The notes: generated from the letters alone by a model not told the origin. Positions 15,199-23,783 are shown, numbered from the stretch's first letter. The stretch is 26,258 nucleotides of DNA from Candidatus Hermodarchaeota archaeon (GCA_016839995.1 JAEOTD010000033.1:1-26258); one strand, 5' to 3'. Numbers and translations are program-made.

Positions 15199-15340
15199 TG
15201 TGAATTGGCCTCAAAGTACTTAGGAGATAACTCCAGTCAGATTCCATCGCCCCTTAAAAAGTCATTTATACACTTCTCAGAGGGGGGGTAGAAATTAAAT
15301 ACCGTATCTCAGGATGCAGTGTATTAAGGGAGGAATCTGT
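15199..15340. promoter_or_regulatory. Divergent promoter region, Alg7-like gene and HhH-MutS gene
   Basis: CATTTATACA (about 15263-15272) reads as a TATA box in both directions, giving plausible starts near 15240 (minus) and 15295 (plus). A small palindrome, GGAGATAACTCC, lies at about 15220-15231. AGGGAGG at about 15327-15333 precedes the TTG at 15341. Confidence 0.4.
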
Positions 15341-17533
15341 TTGCCAGAGCTTGAACGACTCGATCAAATTCCAGGTGTAGGATCACGTCTAGTCCAGAAA
15401 TTAATCGCTGTTTTTGGATCAGAAGATGCAGCCCTCGACATAATTACAAACGCACAGGTTGCAACACTTGCTGGTATTCCTGGAGTTGGAAAGAAAAAAG
15501 CCCTAGATATCGTACAGGAGGCTTACGCTCTCCGTGAAGGAATTAGTGCTTTTGCTGTATTAAAAACACAAGATATCCAAGAAATCTATACACGAATTCT
15601 AACAATTATGCAATCCTATGCAAATAGTCTGTTTGCCAAAGACAAACTATCTCTTTACTATCCTCTACCCTCTACTAAAATTCAGATTATTAATCAAAGA
15701 CTAAGATGGTTTCAACAAGCTGAAGAATTAGTGAAAAAGTGTAATCAAGAGCAACTAACTCAATTAGGTCAACTTCTTACAAATGCCCGACCCCTAAGAC
15801 GAGGAGCTACTCTTTCTTTAGCAACTTGGCGGGTGATACTGACAGACAATGAAGTCGCATACCAACAGCTGAAAGAATACGGCGCTGACAAAACATCACG
15901 TCTTATCCAACTAAAACCAGGTGAACGACTGGACGAATATCTACAATCATATGATTATGTGATTGCCTCCCTAGAAATGGGTGGCATGAGTGGAGCCGCA
16001 GAACATGCCGGAAACCTCGATATTCTCAAAAGCGACTTCACTATCGCAGATGTATCTCCTGAATCAATCATATCTTTCTATGCAGTTAACCATGAAACAA
16101 TTCTCGCAATTTGTGCAGCAGCGGAAGCAATGACTAAACTCCCCTCCACACCTGCCCTTCAAACGTTTATTGAAAAAATTGACCTCTCTGCCCTCAATAG
16201 CTTGGTCGAGCTAGTAGAAAAGATCACAAGTTCAGGCGATATATCCATCGGAGCAGATGCTGATTATGACCGTCTTCGCTCAGCATCACAAAAATTCGAG
16301 ACTAAAGTAAGTGAAACAGAAATTTGGGCCAACGATAAGATTCGTGATGAAATTTCAAGTAGTCAAGTTGTGCTCGAGGGGGATCAAATTATCAATATAT
16401 TGGAAGCAACAACTGCTGAAGCTATAGGAGCAGAACAGCTTCGTCAGTACCTTCCACCTCAAGTTTTCGAGATACTTGTAAATGCATTACAAGAATCAGA
16501 AGATCATTTAGCAAAAAACCTCCAACTCAAACGCAATGAACTCGAATGGGTGGATGGGATTTTTTCACAAAGTGTTGTATTACCGATTCAGGCGAATCGG
16601 CAAAAAGCAAGCAATTTACAAAATAATCTACGGAAAGCAATGCATTCATGTGAACACAAACTCAAAACTGAAATTGCCATTAAACTCATTCAATACGAAC
16701 AACCTATCAAAGACGCGGTTCAGACATTATTGGATTTCGATGTGTTCCAGGCCATAGGACAGTTCGCCCGAGACTATCAATTATCAGTTCCATCCATAAA
16801 TCCTGACAGTTTTGGAGTTGCATTTCAAGAAGGACGAAATATCTTCCTAACACAAGAAGCGCTAAAGGACAAAATCACAGTTATTCCCGTTTCGTATACA
16901 ATCGGAGAAAATGGATGGGCGCCTGAATCCACTAGCGGAGAACGAGTCGTACTCCTATCAGGAGCGAACAGTGGTGGAAAAAGTTGCTTACTTCAAAATG
17001 TTGCACAAATTGCAATCCTTGCTCAAATGGGTATGCTCGTTCCAGCATCAAAAGCTGAGGTTGGCATTTTTGATGAATTATACTATTATGCTAAGGCGAC
17101 TGGAATGCTATCAGCCGGAGCATTTGAATCTTCGCTGAATAATCTAGCCAATATCGTGTTGAGCGATTCTTCTAAACTTGCATGCTTTGACGAATGGGAG
17201 GCGAGTACTGAACCAGGAGCTGCAGCCAAAGTGGTTGCGGCAGTACTAGAACTCTTCTCGGAAAATCCAAACTCGTGCGTGATTTTTATTTCTCACTTGG
17301 CTGAAGATATCACTCAACTAGCTCGAGTTCCCATTCGTGTTGATGGGATCGAGGCGACAGGGCTAGACACTCAACTCAATCTGATTGTAAATCGATCACC
17401 TCAATTTGGAAAAATTGCCAAATCAACACCAGAACTCATCGTTGAGAGGCTCTATCGGTCTGCAAAAGATCAAAAACAGAAGATATTCCAACGAATCCTT
17501 GAGCTTGTCAGGGGATCTAATCCTGGTAACTAA
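15341..17533 (+). CDS. MutS-family ATPase with N-terminal helix-hairpin-helix domain
   Basis: I place the start at TTG 15341 because GGGAGG lies about 7 nt before it; ATG 15314 would add nine residues and has no such site. The 730-residue product opens with two helix-hairpin-helix units (LDQIPGVGSRLVQKLI and LAGIPGVGKKKALDIV), a non-specific DNA-binding module. A long helical lever/clamp region without the mismatch-reading domain follows. The MutS ATPase is at the C-terminus: Walker A GANSGGKS (541-548), Walker B ACFDEWEAS (D617, E618), and a SHL switch. No Smr nuclease domain is present. This is the archaeal HhH-MutS (MutS5/MutS2-like) group, thought to act on branched DNA rather than mismatches. 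Its 3' end overlaps nadM by 17 nt. Confidence 0.88.
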   Translation: MPELERLDQIPGVGSRLVQKLIAVFGSEDAALDIITNAQVATLAGIPGVGKKKALDIVQEAYALREGISAFAVLKTQDIQEIYTRILTIMQSYANSLFAKDKLSLYYPLPSTKIQIINQRLRWFQQAEELVKKCNQEQLTQLGQLLTNARPLRRGATLSLATWRVILTDNEVAYQQLKEYGADKTSRLIQLKPGERLDEYLQSYDYVIASLEMGGMSGAAEHAGNLDILKSDFTIADVSPESIISFYAVNHETILAICAAAEAMTKLPSTPALQTFIEKIDLSALNSLVELVEKITSSGDISIGADADYDRLRSASQKFETKVSETEIWANDKIRDEISSSQVVLEGDQIINILEATTAEAIGAEQLRQYLPPQVFEILVNALQESEDHLAKNLQLKRNELEWVDGIFSQSVVLPIQANRQKASNLQNNLRKAMHSCEHKLKTEIAIKLIQYEQPIKDAVQTLLDFDVFQAIGQFARDYQLSVPSINPDSFGVAFQEGRNIFLTQEALKDKITVIPVSYTIGENGWAPESTSGERVVLLSGANSGGKSCLLQNVAQIAILAQMGMLVPASKAEVGIFDELYYYAKATGMLSAGAFESSLNNLANIVLSDSSKLACFDEWEASTEPGAAAKVVAAVLELFSENPNSCVIFISHLAEDITQLARVPIRVDGIEATGLDTQLNLIVNRSPQFGKIAKSTPELIVERLYRSAKDQKQKIFQRILELVRGSNPGN

Positions 17534-18035
17534 GAGATTTCAACCGCTTTACTCCGTCTATCTCTTCGATTAGTTCAGCAACGCGCTCTGGGACAAGAGG
17601 TTTCCATTTCTCATCCTGAATGATTCTACTGCGAATCTCAGTTCCTGAGTGACTATTCTTTTTGTGCAACGAGATTTTAACAACTGGAATATTCTGACTA
17701 GAAAAGAGGGTAGCGCTGGTTTTAGAACCAGTATAAAGTGTACCAAATTCTGGTACAAACCGCTTAACATGATCAACCCAAAGTGTGAAGTTATGAACGT
17801 CAGGAACTGGGATTATCAAATATCGATTGCAAGAAATATCCAAGTCATCGAGAACAAGTTGAAGCATCACAATACGTTCTGCAGTGGTAAATGGGTTTGC
17901 TGGGGTATACCCTGCTTGGGCACTTCCAATAACGATGAATACATGGTCTTCCTTTGAAAGAACCTCTTTCAAAGCGAAAAGATGACCATTATGAAATGGC
18001 TGAAATCTTCCAATGAAAAGGCCCGGTTGTTTCAA
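17517..18035 (-). CDS. nadM: Nicotinamide-nucleotide adenylyltransferase, archaeal type
   Basis: The enzyme joins NMN and ATP to form NAD+, the last step of NAD synthesis. The 172-residue protein is the size of archaeal NadM. It has the nucleotidyltransferase signature GRFQPFHNGH near residues 9-18, VIGSAQAGYTPANPFTTAER (substrate loop), PVPDVHNFTLWVDHV, and the second ATP motif SGTEIR near 130-135. It begins 15 nt after the stop of the alkyltransferase gene on the same strand, so the two are probably one transcript. The 3' end overlaps the MutS gene by 17 nt. Confidence 0.95.
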   Translation of the reverse strand: MKQPGLFIGRFQPFHNGHLFALKEVLSKEDHVFIVIGSAQAGYTPANPFTTAERIVMLQLVLDDLDISCNRYLIIPVPDVHNFTLWVDHVKRFVPEFGTLYTGSKTSATLFSSQNIPVVKISLHKKNSHSGTEIRSRIIQDEKWKPLVPERVAELIEEIDGVKRLKSLSYQD

Positions 18036-18050
18036 AGAACATCACCAAAC

Positions 18051-18632
18051 TTAGCTAACAATTAAACTATGAGGAACTGTCCCATCACTGTTAAAGAGCA
18101 CTCCCTCAGCTCGTAAAATTCTTGCCTTTTCAACTGTGCCACTCGTTGACCCGCCAAGTTTTCCCAATCTGCCATCCGAATGTATTACGCGGTGACATGG
18201 AATTGCCCAAGGAACTGGATTGCTTCTCATGACTGACCCCACTCCTCGAGGTGAAGAATTACTTCGTTTGGCTAATTCACCATATGAGATTACCATCCCA
18301 CGTGGAACTTGAAGTAACTGCTCAGAAATTACATGTCGGGCAGAAGACCAGTTTGTTTGAGAAATCTCATTTAAAGAGAACGGTTGCCCCTCACCGCGCA
18401 AAAGTTCTACAAGTCGGTGACTAACTTGCGAAGTATTCGGTAATTGCAAGGTGGCGTCTAGCTCATCAAGCCTTTTTAAGCGAAGTAGCGCGTTTTGAAG
18501 GCTTCTATTTGCATCATCGGGCGATTGTGTAGACGAAGTACAGGCTACCAGTGCACCACTTGATTTTTCTAAAGCCATAGCTATCCATCTGTTGGAGATT
18601 GCCTGTATCGTAGCAATACAAATTCCCTTCAT
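18051..18632 (-). CDS. ogt: Methylated-DNA--protein-cysteine methyltransferase (Ogt/MGMT)
   Basis: The protein repairs O6-alkylguanine by moving the alkyl group to its own cysteine. The 193-residue chain has a variable N-terminal domain (1-95) and the conserved C-terminal domain. In the latter are VPRGMVISYGELA (helix-turn-helix), PRGVGSVMRSNP with the Arg finger R136, and the active site IPCHRVI with C146, followed by LGGSTSGTVEKARILRAEG. A TATA-like TTTATAG lies 24-30 nt upstream of the ATG, which predicts a leaderless message. The NMN adenylyltransferase gene follows on the same strand. The active cysteine and base-flipping Arg are both intact. Confidence 0.94.
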   Translation of the reverse strand: MKGICIATIQAISNRWIAMALEKSSGALVACTSSTQSPDDANRSLQNALLRLKRLDELDATLQLPNTSQVSHRLVELLRGEGQPFSLNEISQTNWSSARHVISEQLLQVPRGMVISYGELAKRSNSSPRGVGSVMRSNPVPWAIPCHRVIHSDGRLGKLGGSTSGTVEKARILRAEGVLFNSDGTVPHSLIVS

Positions 18633-18682
18633 AGCATAAGCACTTTAATTCATCAACTATAAAGGAATCGCGGTGTCGGAAA
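18633..18682. promoter_or_regulatory. Divergent promoter region, ogt and rtcA
   Basis: Only 50 bp separate the two starts. ACTATAAAGG (about 18656-18665) is a TATA box for ogt when read on the minus strand, 24-30 nt from its ATG. CACTTTAATTC (about 18642-18652) may serve rtcA. Confidence 0.4.
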
Positions 18683-19750
18683 ATGGTTGTTGAAATCGAT
18701 GGGTCCATTTTAGAGGGAGGAGGACAAATTCTTCGCTCAGCAATTGCATTTAGCGCTGTTTTGGGTCAACCTGTAATTGTCAATAATATCCGAGCAAATA
18801 GGAAAACACCGGGATTACGACCACAACACCTTCACGGAATTCTAGCGGTGAAGACACTAACTAAGGCTCAGGTTAAAGGCACTCATGAAGGATCTAATCG
18901 AATTGAGTTTAACCCACAAAATCGGCAAGGTGGAGAGATTGTAGTAGACATTGGAACTGCAGGGGCCATTACGCTAGTTCTTCAGGGGGTTATGATTGTA
19001 GCACCCTTCTGCGAACACAAAATTGATGCGAAACTAATTGGAGGAACTAATGTCGCTTGGAGTCCCCCAATTGATTACCTCCATACTATTGCTCTTCCTA
19101 GACTCAAACAATTAGGCTATACTGCTTTGATGGAAACCAGAAAACGAGGTTATTATCCCCGTGGAGGCGGTCAAGTTCATGCTATTCTCTCACCTGTAAA
19201 TAAGTTGACATCTATCTCCTTAAGCACAATTAAGGAAAAACCGATTATCAACGGTATTTCTCATTGTGGGTCGCTTCCTCAGCATGTCGCAGAAAGACAG
19301 GCTCGAGCCGCAGAGGATGTTCTAAACGAACAGGATTACCCTGTTAGTCAAATCATAATTGAACACAGTGATAACACCTTCTCTCCCGGAAGTGGAATAT
19401 CTCTTGCAGCAACCAATAATGGAGAACGGATTCTCGGGGCAGATGCAATAGGTCGTCGTGGCTTAAGGGCTGAAAAAGTGGGAGCAAACGCAGCGCAAGT
19501 ACTTCTTCAAGAACTTGCCACTCAAGCCTCTGTTGATCAATTTCAAGGTGATATGCTTATTCCATACTTAGCACTCGCAGATGGGTTCTCATCAATCACA
19601 GTAACAGCCCTTACCATGCATACAATAACCAATATCCATGTAGTCGAACAGTTTCTTGATCTCAAGTTTGATGTGCAGGGAGAGATAAATCACCCTGCTC
19701 GAATTTCCGTTAATGGGGTTGGTCTTGAAGGGTCTGTAACTTCTTGCTAA
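18683..19750 (+). CDS. rtcA: RNA 3'-terminal phosphate cyclase
   Basis: The enzyme converts an RNA 3'-phosphate to a 2',3'-cyclic phosphate with ATP. The 355-residue protein is of standard length. Conserved segments are DGSILEGGGQILRSAIAFS near residues 5-23, NIRANRKTPGLRPQHL, IGTAGAITLVLQ, KRGYYPRGGGQV (nucleotide binding), FSPGSGISLAA, and QFQGDMLIPYLALADG. The catalytic His is H313 in TMHTITNIHVVEQFL. No RtcB or RtcR gene is nearby. The gene is divergent from ogt, and its 3' end overlaps the NOG1 gene on the opposite strand by 41 nt. Confidence 0.95.
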   Translation: MVVEIDGSILEGGGQILRSAIAFSAVLGQPVIVNNIRANRKTPGLRPQHLHGILAVKTLTKAQVKGTHEGSNRIEFNPQNRQGGEIVVDIGTAGAITLVLQGVMIVAPFCEHKIDAKLIGGTNVAWSPPIDYLHTIALPRLKQLGYTALMETRKRGYYPRGGGQVHAILSPVNKLTSISLSTIKEKPIINGISHCGSLPQHVAERQARAAEDVLNEQDYPVSQIIIEHSDNTFSPGSGISLAATNNGERILGADAIGRRGLRAEKVGANAAQVLLQELATQASVDQFQGDMLIPYLALADGFSSITVTALTMHTITNIHVVEQFLDLKFDVQGEINHPARISVNGVGLEGSVTSC

Positions 19751-20747
19751 TTGTCTCTGATTCTCCTAAAATTTCTTGAAAAACGTGCTCAACCCCTTCT
19801 TGAGTTAAAGTGCTAATAATCGGAATGTCATTCAAATCGATTAGATTGCGTGCACGCTGAACTTCCTCTGGTGAGGCAATATCCATCTTATTGATAACTG
19901 GGAAGAGTTCGACTTCTGGAAATGTTCTGCGAATTTCGTTAAACAAAGCAACTTGGCTTGGTAATTCATAACCACAAGTCAGGGTTGGATCTATCAGAAT
20001 TATGATTACATCGGCTAGATATTGAATTGCTGCTATGGCGCGTTGTTCTATTGGGTTTCTATCGGCCATAGGGCGATCTAATAAGCCCGGCACATCAAGA
20101 ATCTGACCTTCAGCGGAGTCTAAAGGAATGTGACCAACACTGATTTTTTTCGTTGTAAATGGATATTCAGCAACTTCTGGGGTCGCTGTAGAAAGAATGG
20201 TAACAAGTGAGCTTTTCCCGACATTGGGAAACCCCGCAATCACAACCACAGGAAGTTGTAAATTTACCGATGGGAAACGTCGGTATTCTAATGCCGCTTG
20301 CCTAATAACCATTAATCGCGAATCAATCCTTCTCATTACAGATGAAATCCGACCATAAGCTGAAGCTCTAAGATTACGTGCTTCTGATGGAGTCTTAGCT
20401 CTCCGCAGTTTGTGATTAGATTCTTTGATTATGTTACGAATAATTCGATTCGCCGATGTAACCGATGCAAGAGCTTGGCGAATATCATCAATAGTTACTA
20501 CTGTATCAGCAAGTGTTCGATAAAATGGGTGAATATTATCAAAATTCGGAAAACGCTTGACGACTTCTTCAAGCCGAGATGTGAGAATGTCATCGACCTT
20601 GTTTAATTTAGCAATTTCCTTCTCACGTGCTCGAACATATGGGCGCTTCTTCGACTTAGGAAGAGTAATTTTCGATGCTCGAGCAAACGCCACATCTAGT
20701 AACTCTTTGGTGTTTGGAATATACTTTAAACCAGTAAATGGGTTCAC
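19710..20747 (-). CDS. NOG1-like GTPase (large-subunit ribosome biogenesis)
   Basis: The 345-residue protein has an N-terminal helical domain (1-160), including the family stretch HPFYRTLADTVVTIDDIRQAL and a RAKTPSEARNLRASAYGRISS helix pair. The G domain contains G1 GFPNVGKSS (172-180), G2 around EYPFTTKKISVGHI, G3 DVPGLLDRP, and G4 NKMD. Eukaryotic NOG1 assembles the 60S subunit. Archaeal forms end after the G domain, as here, and lack the C-terminal extension. The RPMADRNPIEQRAIAAIQYLAD segment after G3 is typical of the Obg/NOG1 group. It converges with rtcA and is divergent from a proteasome subunit gene 81 bp away. Confidence 0.93.
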   Translation of the reverse strand: MNPFTGLKYIPNTKELLDVAFARASKITLPKSKKRPYVRAREKEIAKLNKVDDILTSRLEEVVKRFPNFDNIHPFYRTLADTVVTIDDIRQALASVTSANRIIRNIIKESNHKLRRAKTPSEARNLRASAYGRISSVMRRIDSRLMVIRQAALEYRRFPSVNLQLPVVVIAGFPNVGKSSLVTILSTATPEVAEYPFTTKKISVGHIPLDSAEGQILDVPGLLDRPMADRNPIEQRAIAAIQYLADVIIILIDPTLTCGYELPSQVALFNEIRRTFPEVELFPVINKMDIASPEEVQRARNLIDLNDIPIISTLTQEGVEHVFQEILGESETISKKLQTLQDQPH

Positions 20748-20828
20748 TTGACTTCACAACTCTAACGAGAAGCAAGTCACAAAGATTTTTTAACTGCTTT
20801 CATACGTTAGCACAGAAGGTATATCATA
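20748..20828. promoter_or_regulatory. Divergent promoter region, NOG1 and proteasome beta genes
   Basis: An AT-rich GATTTTTTAACTG (about 20784-20796) may be the TATA region of the beta-subunit gene. GAAGGT (20815-20820) lies 8 nt before ATG 20829 and is the probable ribosome binding site. Confidence 0.35.
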
Positions 20829-21446
20829 ATGAGAGGTCAATCTGATCTAACACCTTTCTTCGGTGCTGCCACTGTGGGTATTACATTCGATAACGGCGTA
20901 GTCATTGGAGCAGAAAAACGGGTTCTCTGGGGCTATACGGTGGTAAGCAAAACAGGAAAGAAGGTCTTCCCAATCACCGATACCATCATTGTTGGTAGTG
21001 CCGGTGTGAGTGGAGATTACCAAATGCTTTCTTCGTTTCTAACAGCTGAATCCAGTCTATTTGAGTTGGAAAATCGAAGACCAATTACGGTAAATGCTGC
21101 AGCTCAACTCCTTTCAAACATTCTATTCAGCCGCAAATACATGCCATATCTTACACAGACCCTCATTGGTGGAGTAGACCAGAACGGCTCTCAGCTTTAT
21201 AGCCTAGATCTCGCCGGCTCACTTATTAAAGAAAAATATGCCGCTGTAGGTACGGCCACCTCACTTGTGCTAGGTGTACTTGAAGCTAATTATCATGATA
21301 ATCTCTCAAAAGACGATGCAATGGAACTTGCCATCAAAGCCATTCGCTCAGCTAGTCGCCGTGATGCTATGTCTGGTGACGGAATTGATCTTCTTGTAGT
21401 TACACCAGATGGTATGGAATCAAAGCATATCCCAATGGCCGAATAA
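20829..21446 (+). CDS. psmB: Proteasome beta-type subunit lacking the catalytic Thr1
   Basis: The 205-residue protein aligns without gaps to the mature N-terminus of the Thermoplasma beta subunit. In active subunits a Gly-Thr bond is cut to expose Thr1. Here the segment reads FFG-AATVGITF, so position 1 is Ala13 and position 2 is Ala14. Other active-site positions are kept: E29 (position 17, Glu also in Thermoplasma), R31 (19), K45 (33) in KTGKKVFPI, D179 (166) and S182 (169) in RRDAMSGDGID. The fold signatures LLSNILFSRKYMPYLTQTLIGGVD and YAAVGTATSLVLGVLE are normal. It should therefore assemble into the beta ring but neither self-process nor cleave peptides. A non-catalytic beta paired with an active one is known from Sulfolobales; an active beta is expected elsewhere in the genome. 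Confidence 0.9.
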   Translation: MRGQSDLTPFFGAATVGITFDNGVVIGAEKRVLWGYTVVSKTGKKVFPITDTIIVGSAGVSGDYQMLSSFLTAESSLFELENRRPITVNAAAQLLSNILFSRKYMPYLTQTLIGGVDQNGSQLYSLDLAGSLIKEKYAAVGTATSLVLGVLEANYHDNLSKDDAMELAIKAIRSASRRDAMSGDGIDLLVVTPDGMESKHIPMAE

Positions 21447-21459
21447 GCAATACTTCTCA

Positions 21460-22416
21460 TTATATCCTCGTTAACAGTACTACTCGGCTCACTGAATCCT
21501 CATTTGAAACCCTATACTCAGACTCATTAGCTAGCTTCTCAGCAAAAGTCTGAATTTCTCTCATACTTGGCATATTTTCCCGAGAGAGTCGTTGCATGCT
21601 TCCTCCAACATGCATATACGCTTTGCATTCAATAAAATCAGGTTGGGCAGAATCAAGGATTTTTGCATATTCGGGGATCTTGTGCATATTTCGACCTGCA
21701 ACGAGAGTCATACGCACAACAGTGGAACAAGATAACGTCGAGAGAAGAGTTAACGAGTCCTGCAAGCGCTCCCATGCTTTAGGAATGGAAGGGCGGCAAA
21801 GTTCTTGGTGTGTTTTTTTGTCAGGGGCAACAAAAGAAATGTACAACTGGGTGGGTTCTACAATACGCTCTAGAACGTGCGGATTAACACCATTACTCAC
21901 CAGGTAACTTGTCCAATTACGTTGATCACACTCTACGATTAAATCTGATAGTCGTTCATAACCTGTAGGTTCGCCCACTAGACTGATAGCCACATGTTGA
22001 GGATTCCGTGCCTCTTCATACATTTTTGGGATGACTTTGGGATGGCAAACTGGATTATACCCGTCCAAAATTTTCCGCTGCTCAAATATGGCGTTATCTA
22101 AAATATCCGCAGGTTCATCGGGTACTTCCTTTTGTAATTGGCTGGGAAACCCCTCATCACCCGGCATTGTACGCCAACAAAATTGACATGATTGACTACA
22201 CTGAAGAGTAGGAGAAAGTTGCATACACCTATGAGTAGCTATTGTCCCATAGAATGTCTGTTTATAACATGGGCGTTGTTGGGTTAATGCCTTGTGTAGA
22301 TGATAGCACTTCTTCAACACACTATTTTTTCCAATGAAACGATAGCGCTGTCGCCTGTAAACCTTTGCTAAATCATTAGAAACCACAAGACCAACCGAGG
22401 ATTCAGCCAGAGCCAA
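21460..22416 (-). CDS. taw1: 4-demethylwyosine synthase (TYW1/Taw1), radical SAM
   Basis: The enzyme builds the tricyclic base from m1G37 of tRNA-Phe using pyruvate and radical SAM chemistry. The 318-residue protein has the radical SAM motif CSQSCQFCWR (C73, C77, C80) and upstream cysteines C37, C50 and C64, matching the second cluster of archaeal Taw1. Further motifs are HVAISLVGEPTGYERL, SYLVSNGVNP, QLYISFVAPDKKTHQELCRP and FIECKAYMHVGGSMQRL. The flavodoxin domain of eukaryotic TYW1 is absent, as in archaea. The TTG at 22416 has no ribosome binding site, and a TATA-like ATATACTTAAATG ends 3-4 nt before it. The true start may be GTG 22386, still upstream of all conserved parts. Confidence 0.93.
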   Translation of the reverse strand: MALAESSVGLVVSNDLAKVYRRQRYRFIGKNSVLKKCYHLHKALTQQRPCYKQTFYGTIATHRCMQLSPTLQCSQSCQFCWRTMPGDEGFPSQLQKEVPDEPADILDNAIFEQRKILDGYNPVCHPKVIPKMYEEARNPQHVAISLVGEPTGYERLSDLIVECDQRNWTSYLVSNGVNPHVLERIVEPTQLYISFVAPDKKTHQELCRPSIPKAWERLQDSLTLLSTLSCSTVVRMTLVAGRNMHKIPEYAKILDSAQPDFIECKAYMHVGGSMQRLSRENMPSMREIQTFAEKLANESEYRVSNEDSVSRVVLLTRI

Positions 22417-22481
22417 TCATTTAAGTATATTGCTTCACAGCACGCACACACGACAGAATCAATCTAACGGAGTCTCCAATT
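22417..22481. promoter_or_regulatory. Divergent promoter region, taw1 and the translin operon
   Basis: CATTTAAGTATAT (about 22419-22431) reads as a TATA box on both strands. For translin it gives a start near 22455; for taw1 it would place transcription inside the longest reading frame. GGAG (about 22469) precedes the translin ATG. Confidence 0.4.
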
Positions 22482-23111
22482 ATGAGTGTTAAAGAAATTG
22501 GCGACAAAATCTATGCAAATCTAGCAATTCAAAACCAATCTCGAGATCTTCTCATCAATGAGATGCATCAAGTGCTAAAGGTAACACGCGAAGCAATTGC
22601 CGCCATACATCGAAACGAATTACAAAAAGCTGAAAAATCAATCAAAAATGCACAGTCATTATTAAAATCAGCTCAAACTCACCTGAAGAAACTAAGTCAA
22701 CTACCTGTCATTGGCTTAGTACATGATGCTGAAGGCGAAGTCGCTGAGGCTGCTCTTTTCTTTGCGTTTCATCAAAAAGAAGAAGTACCCAATCCGGAAA
22801 AAATCGGAGTTAGTAACATCGGCTACCTCCAAGGTCTTGGAGATTTGGTAGGAGAGCTTCGTAGATATTCAATCGATTCACTAACAAATGATAATCTGAG
22901 CGAAGCAAAAAGAGCATTCAGTCAAATGGAACGGGTATACGCCACATTAATCACATTTGATTTTCCTCGGGGCTTGACACCGGGTATCAGAAGAAAAACG
23001 GATGTAGCCCGCGGAATAATTGAACGAACTCGTGCAGATCTCAGTACGGCTATTGAAAATCGCCGGTTACTTGCAGGAATTGCCAATTTACGAAACTCGC
23101 TTGGAAAATGA
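22482..23111 (+). CDS. Translin-family nucleic-acid-binding protein
   Basis: The 209-residue, all-helical protein carries the translin/TRAX pattern. Helix 1 has NQSRDLLINEMHQVLKVTREAI. A central helix has DAEGEVAEAALFFAFHQ, where Glu residues correspond to the metal/RNase site of TRAX. The conserved YLQGLGDLVGELRRYSID matches translin YLxGLxDxxGEL. The last helix has FDFPRGLTPGIRRKTDVARGIIERTRADL. Eukaryotic translin-TRAX (C3PO) degrades passenger strands of RISC and tRNA fragments; archaeal homologues form octamers with RNase activity. It is the first gene of a likely operon with endonuclease V and riboflavin kinase. Confidence 0.88.
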   Translation: MSVKEIGDKIYANLAIQNQSRDLLINEMHQVLKVTREAIAAIHRNELQKAEKSIKNAQSLLKSAQTHLKKLSQLPVIGLVHDAEGEVAEAALFFAFHQKEEVPNPEKIGVSNIGYLQGLGDLVGELRRYSIDSLTNDNLSEAKRAFSQMERVYATLITFDFPRGLTPGIRRKTDVARGIIERTRADLSTAIENRRLLAGIANLRNSLGK

Positions 23112-23174
23112 GGAGGGAATTGATCCCTGCCCACAAAGTTTCCTTCACAAAGAGCTAAACAAGTCCAACTGACT

Positions 23175-23783
23175 TTGGTTCGACGGATTATTGAAGAAGA
23201 TGCCTTCCTCAATCCCCCTCTAACAGTATGTGGTTTAGATGTGTCCTATTATAATCAAACTGCAATAGGTGTTGCAGTTTTGCTTACATTTCCAGATTTA
23301 GAACTAATTGAACAACAGATTGTGTATACTAAATCAACTGTGCCCTATATCCCCACATTTCTTTCTTTTCGGGAATACCCGGTATTATCACTGGCTTATA
23401 ACGCTCTTTCAACAAAACCCGATCTCTGCTTAGTGGATGCACATGGACAGGCCCATCCACGAAAACTTGGTGCCGCTAGTCATTTTGGGGTTTTAAGAAA
23501 CGTACCAACCATCGGAGTGGCTAAAAGCCTTCTCTGTGGAAAGATTCAGCATAGTTCAAAACCGTTTGAAACAATTGTACTTAACGACGAAATTATTGGT
23601 GTGAGAATAGTTTCAAGAATTGGGTGTAATCCAATTTACATTAGTATCGGTCACCGAATTTCTCTTGAAACGGCGGTTGATATAACTCAAAAATGTCTTA
23701 CAAAATATCGGCTTCCTGAACCAACCCGGCTTGCCCATCGCATGGCAACTCAAGCACGACTGAAACTCAAAAAAGAAGGATGA
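23175..23783 (+). CDS. nfi: Endonuclease V
   Basis: The enzyme cuts nucleic acid next to inosine (deaminated adenine). From TTG 23175 it has 202 residues. The catalytic metal ligands are D22 in GLDVSYY, E67 in TFLSFRE and D88 in LVDAHGQAHPRKLG; IGVAKSLLCG and NPIYISIGHRISLETA follow. The reading frame is open upstream to 23124 and encodes a helix (SQRAKQVQLTLVRRI) like the usual EndoV N-terminus. The only candidate start there is CTG 23127, 9 nt after GGAGGG (23112-23117). Whether translation begins at CTG or at the TTG cannot be decided from sequence. It lies between translin and ribK; its stop overlaps the ribK start (ATGA). Confidence 0.9.
   Translation: MVRRIIEEDAFLNPPLTVCGLDVSYYNQTAIGVAVLLTFPDLELIEQQIVYTKSTVPYIPTFLSFREYPVLSLAYNALSTKPDLCLVDAHGQAHPRKLGAASHFGVLRNVPTIGVAKSLLCGKIQHSSKPFETIVLNDEIIGVRIVSRIGCNPIYISIGHRISLETAVDITQKCLTKYRLPEPTRLAHRMATQARLKLKKEG

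Noticed and set aside
20865..20873. Thr15 of the beta subunit as a replacement nucleophile
   Set aside because: Gap-free alignment to active subunits puts it at position 3, a conserved structural Thr; processing there would need a two-residue shift that misplaces Lys33.
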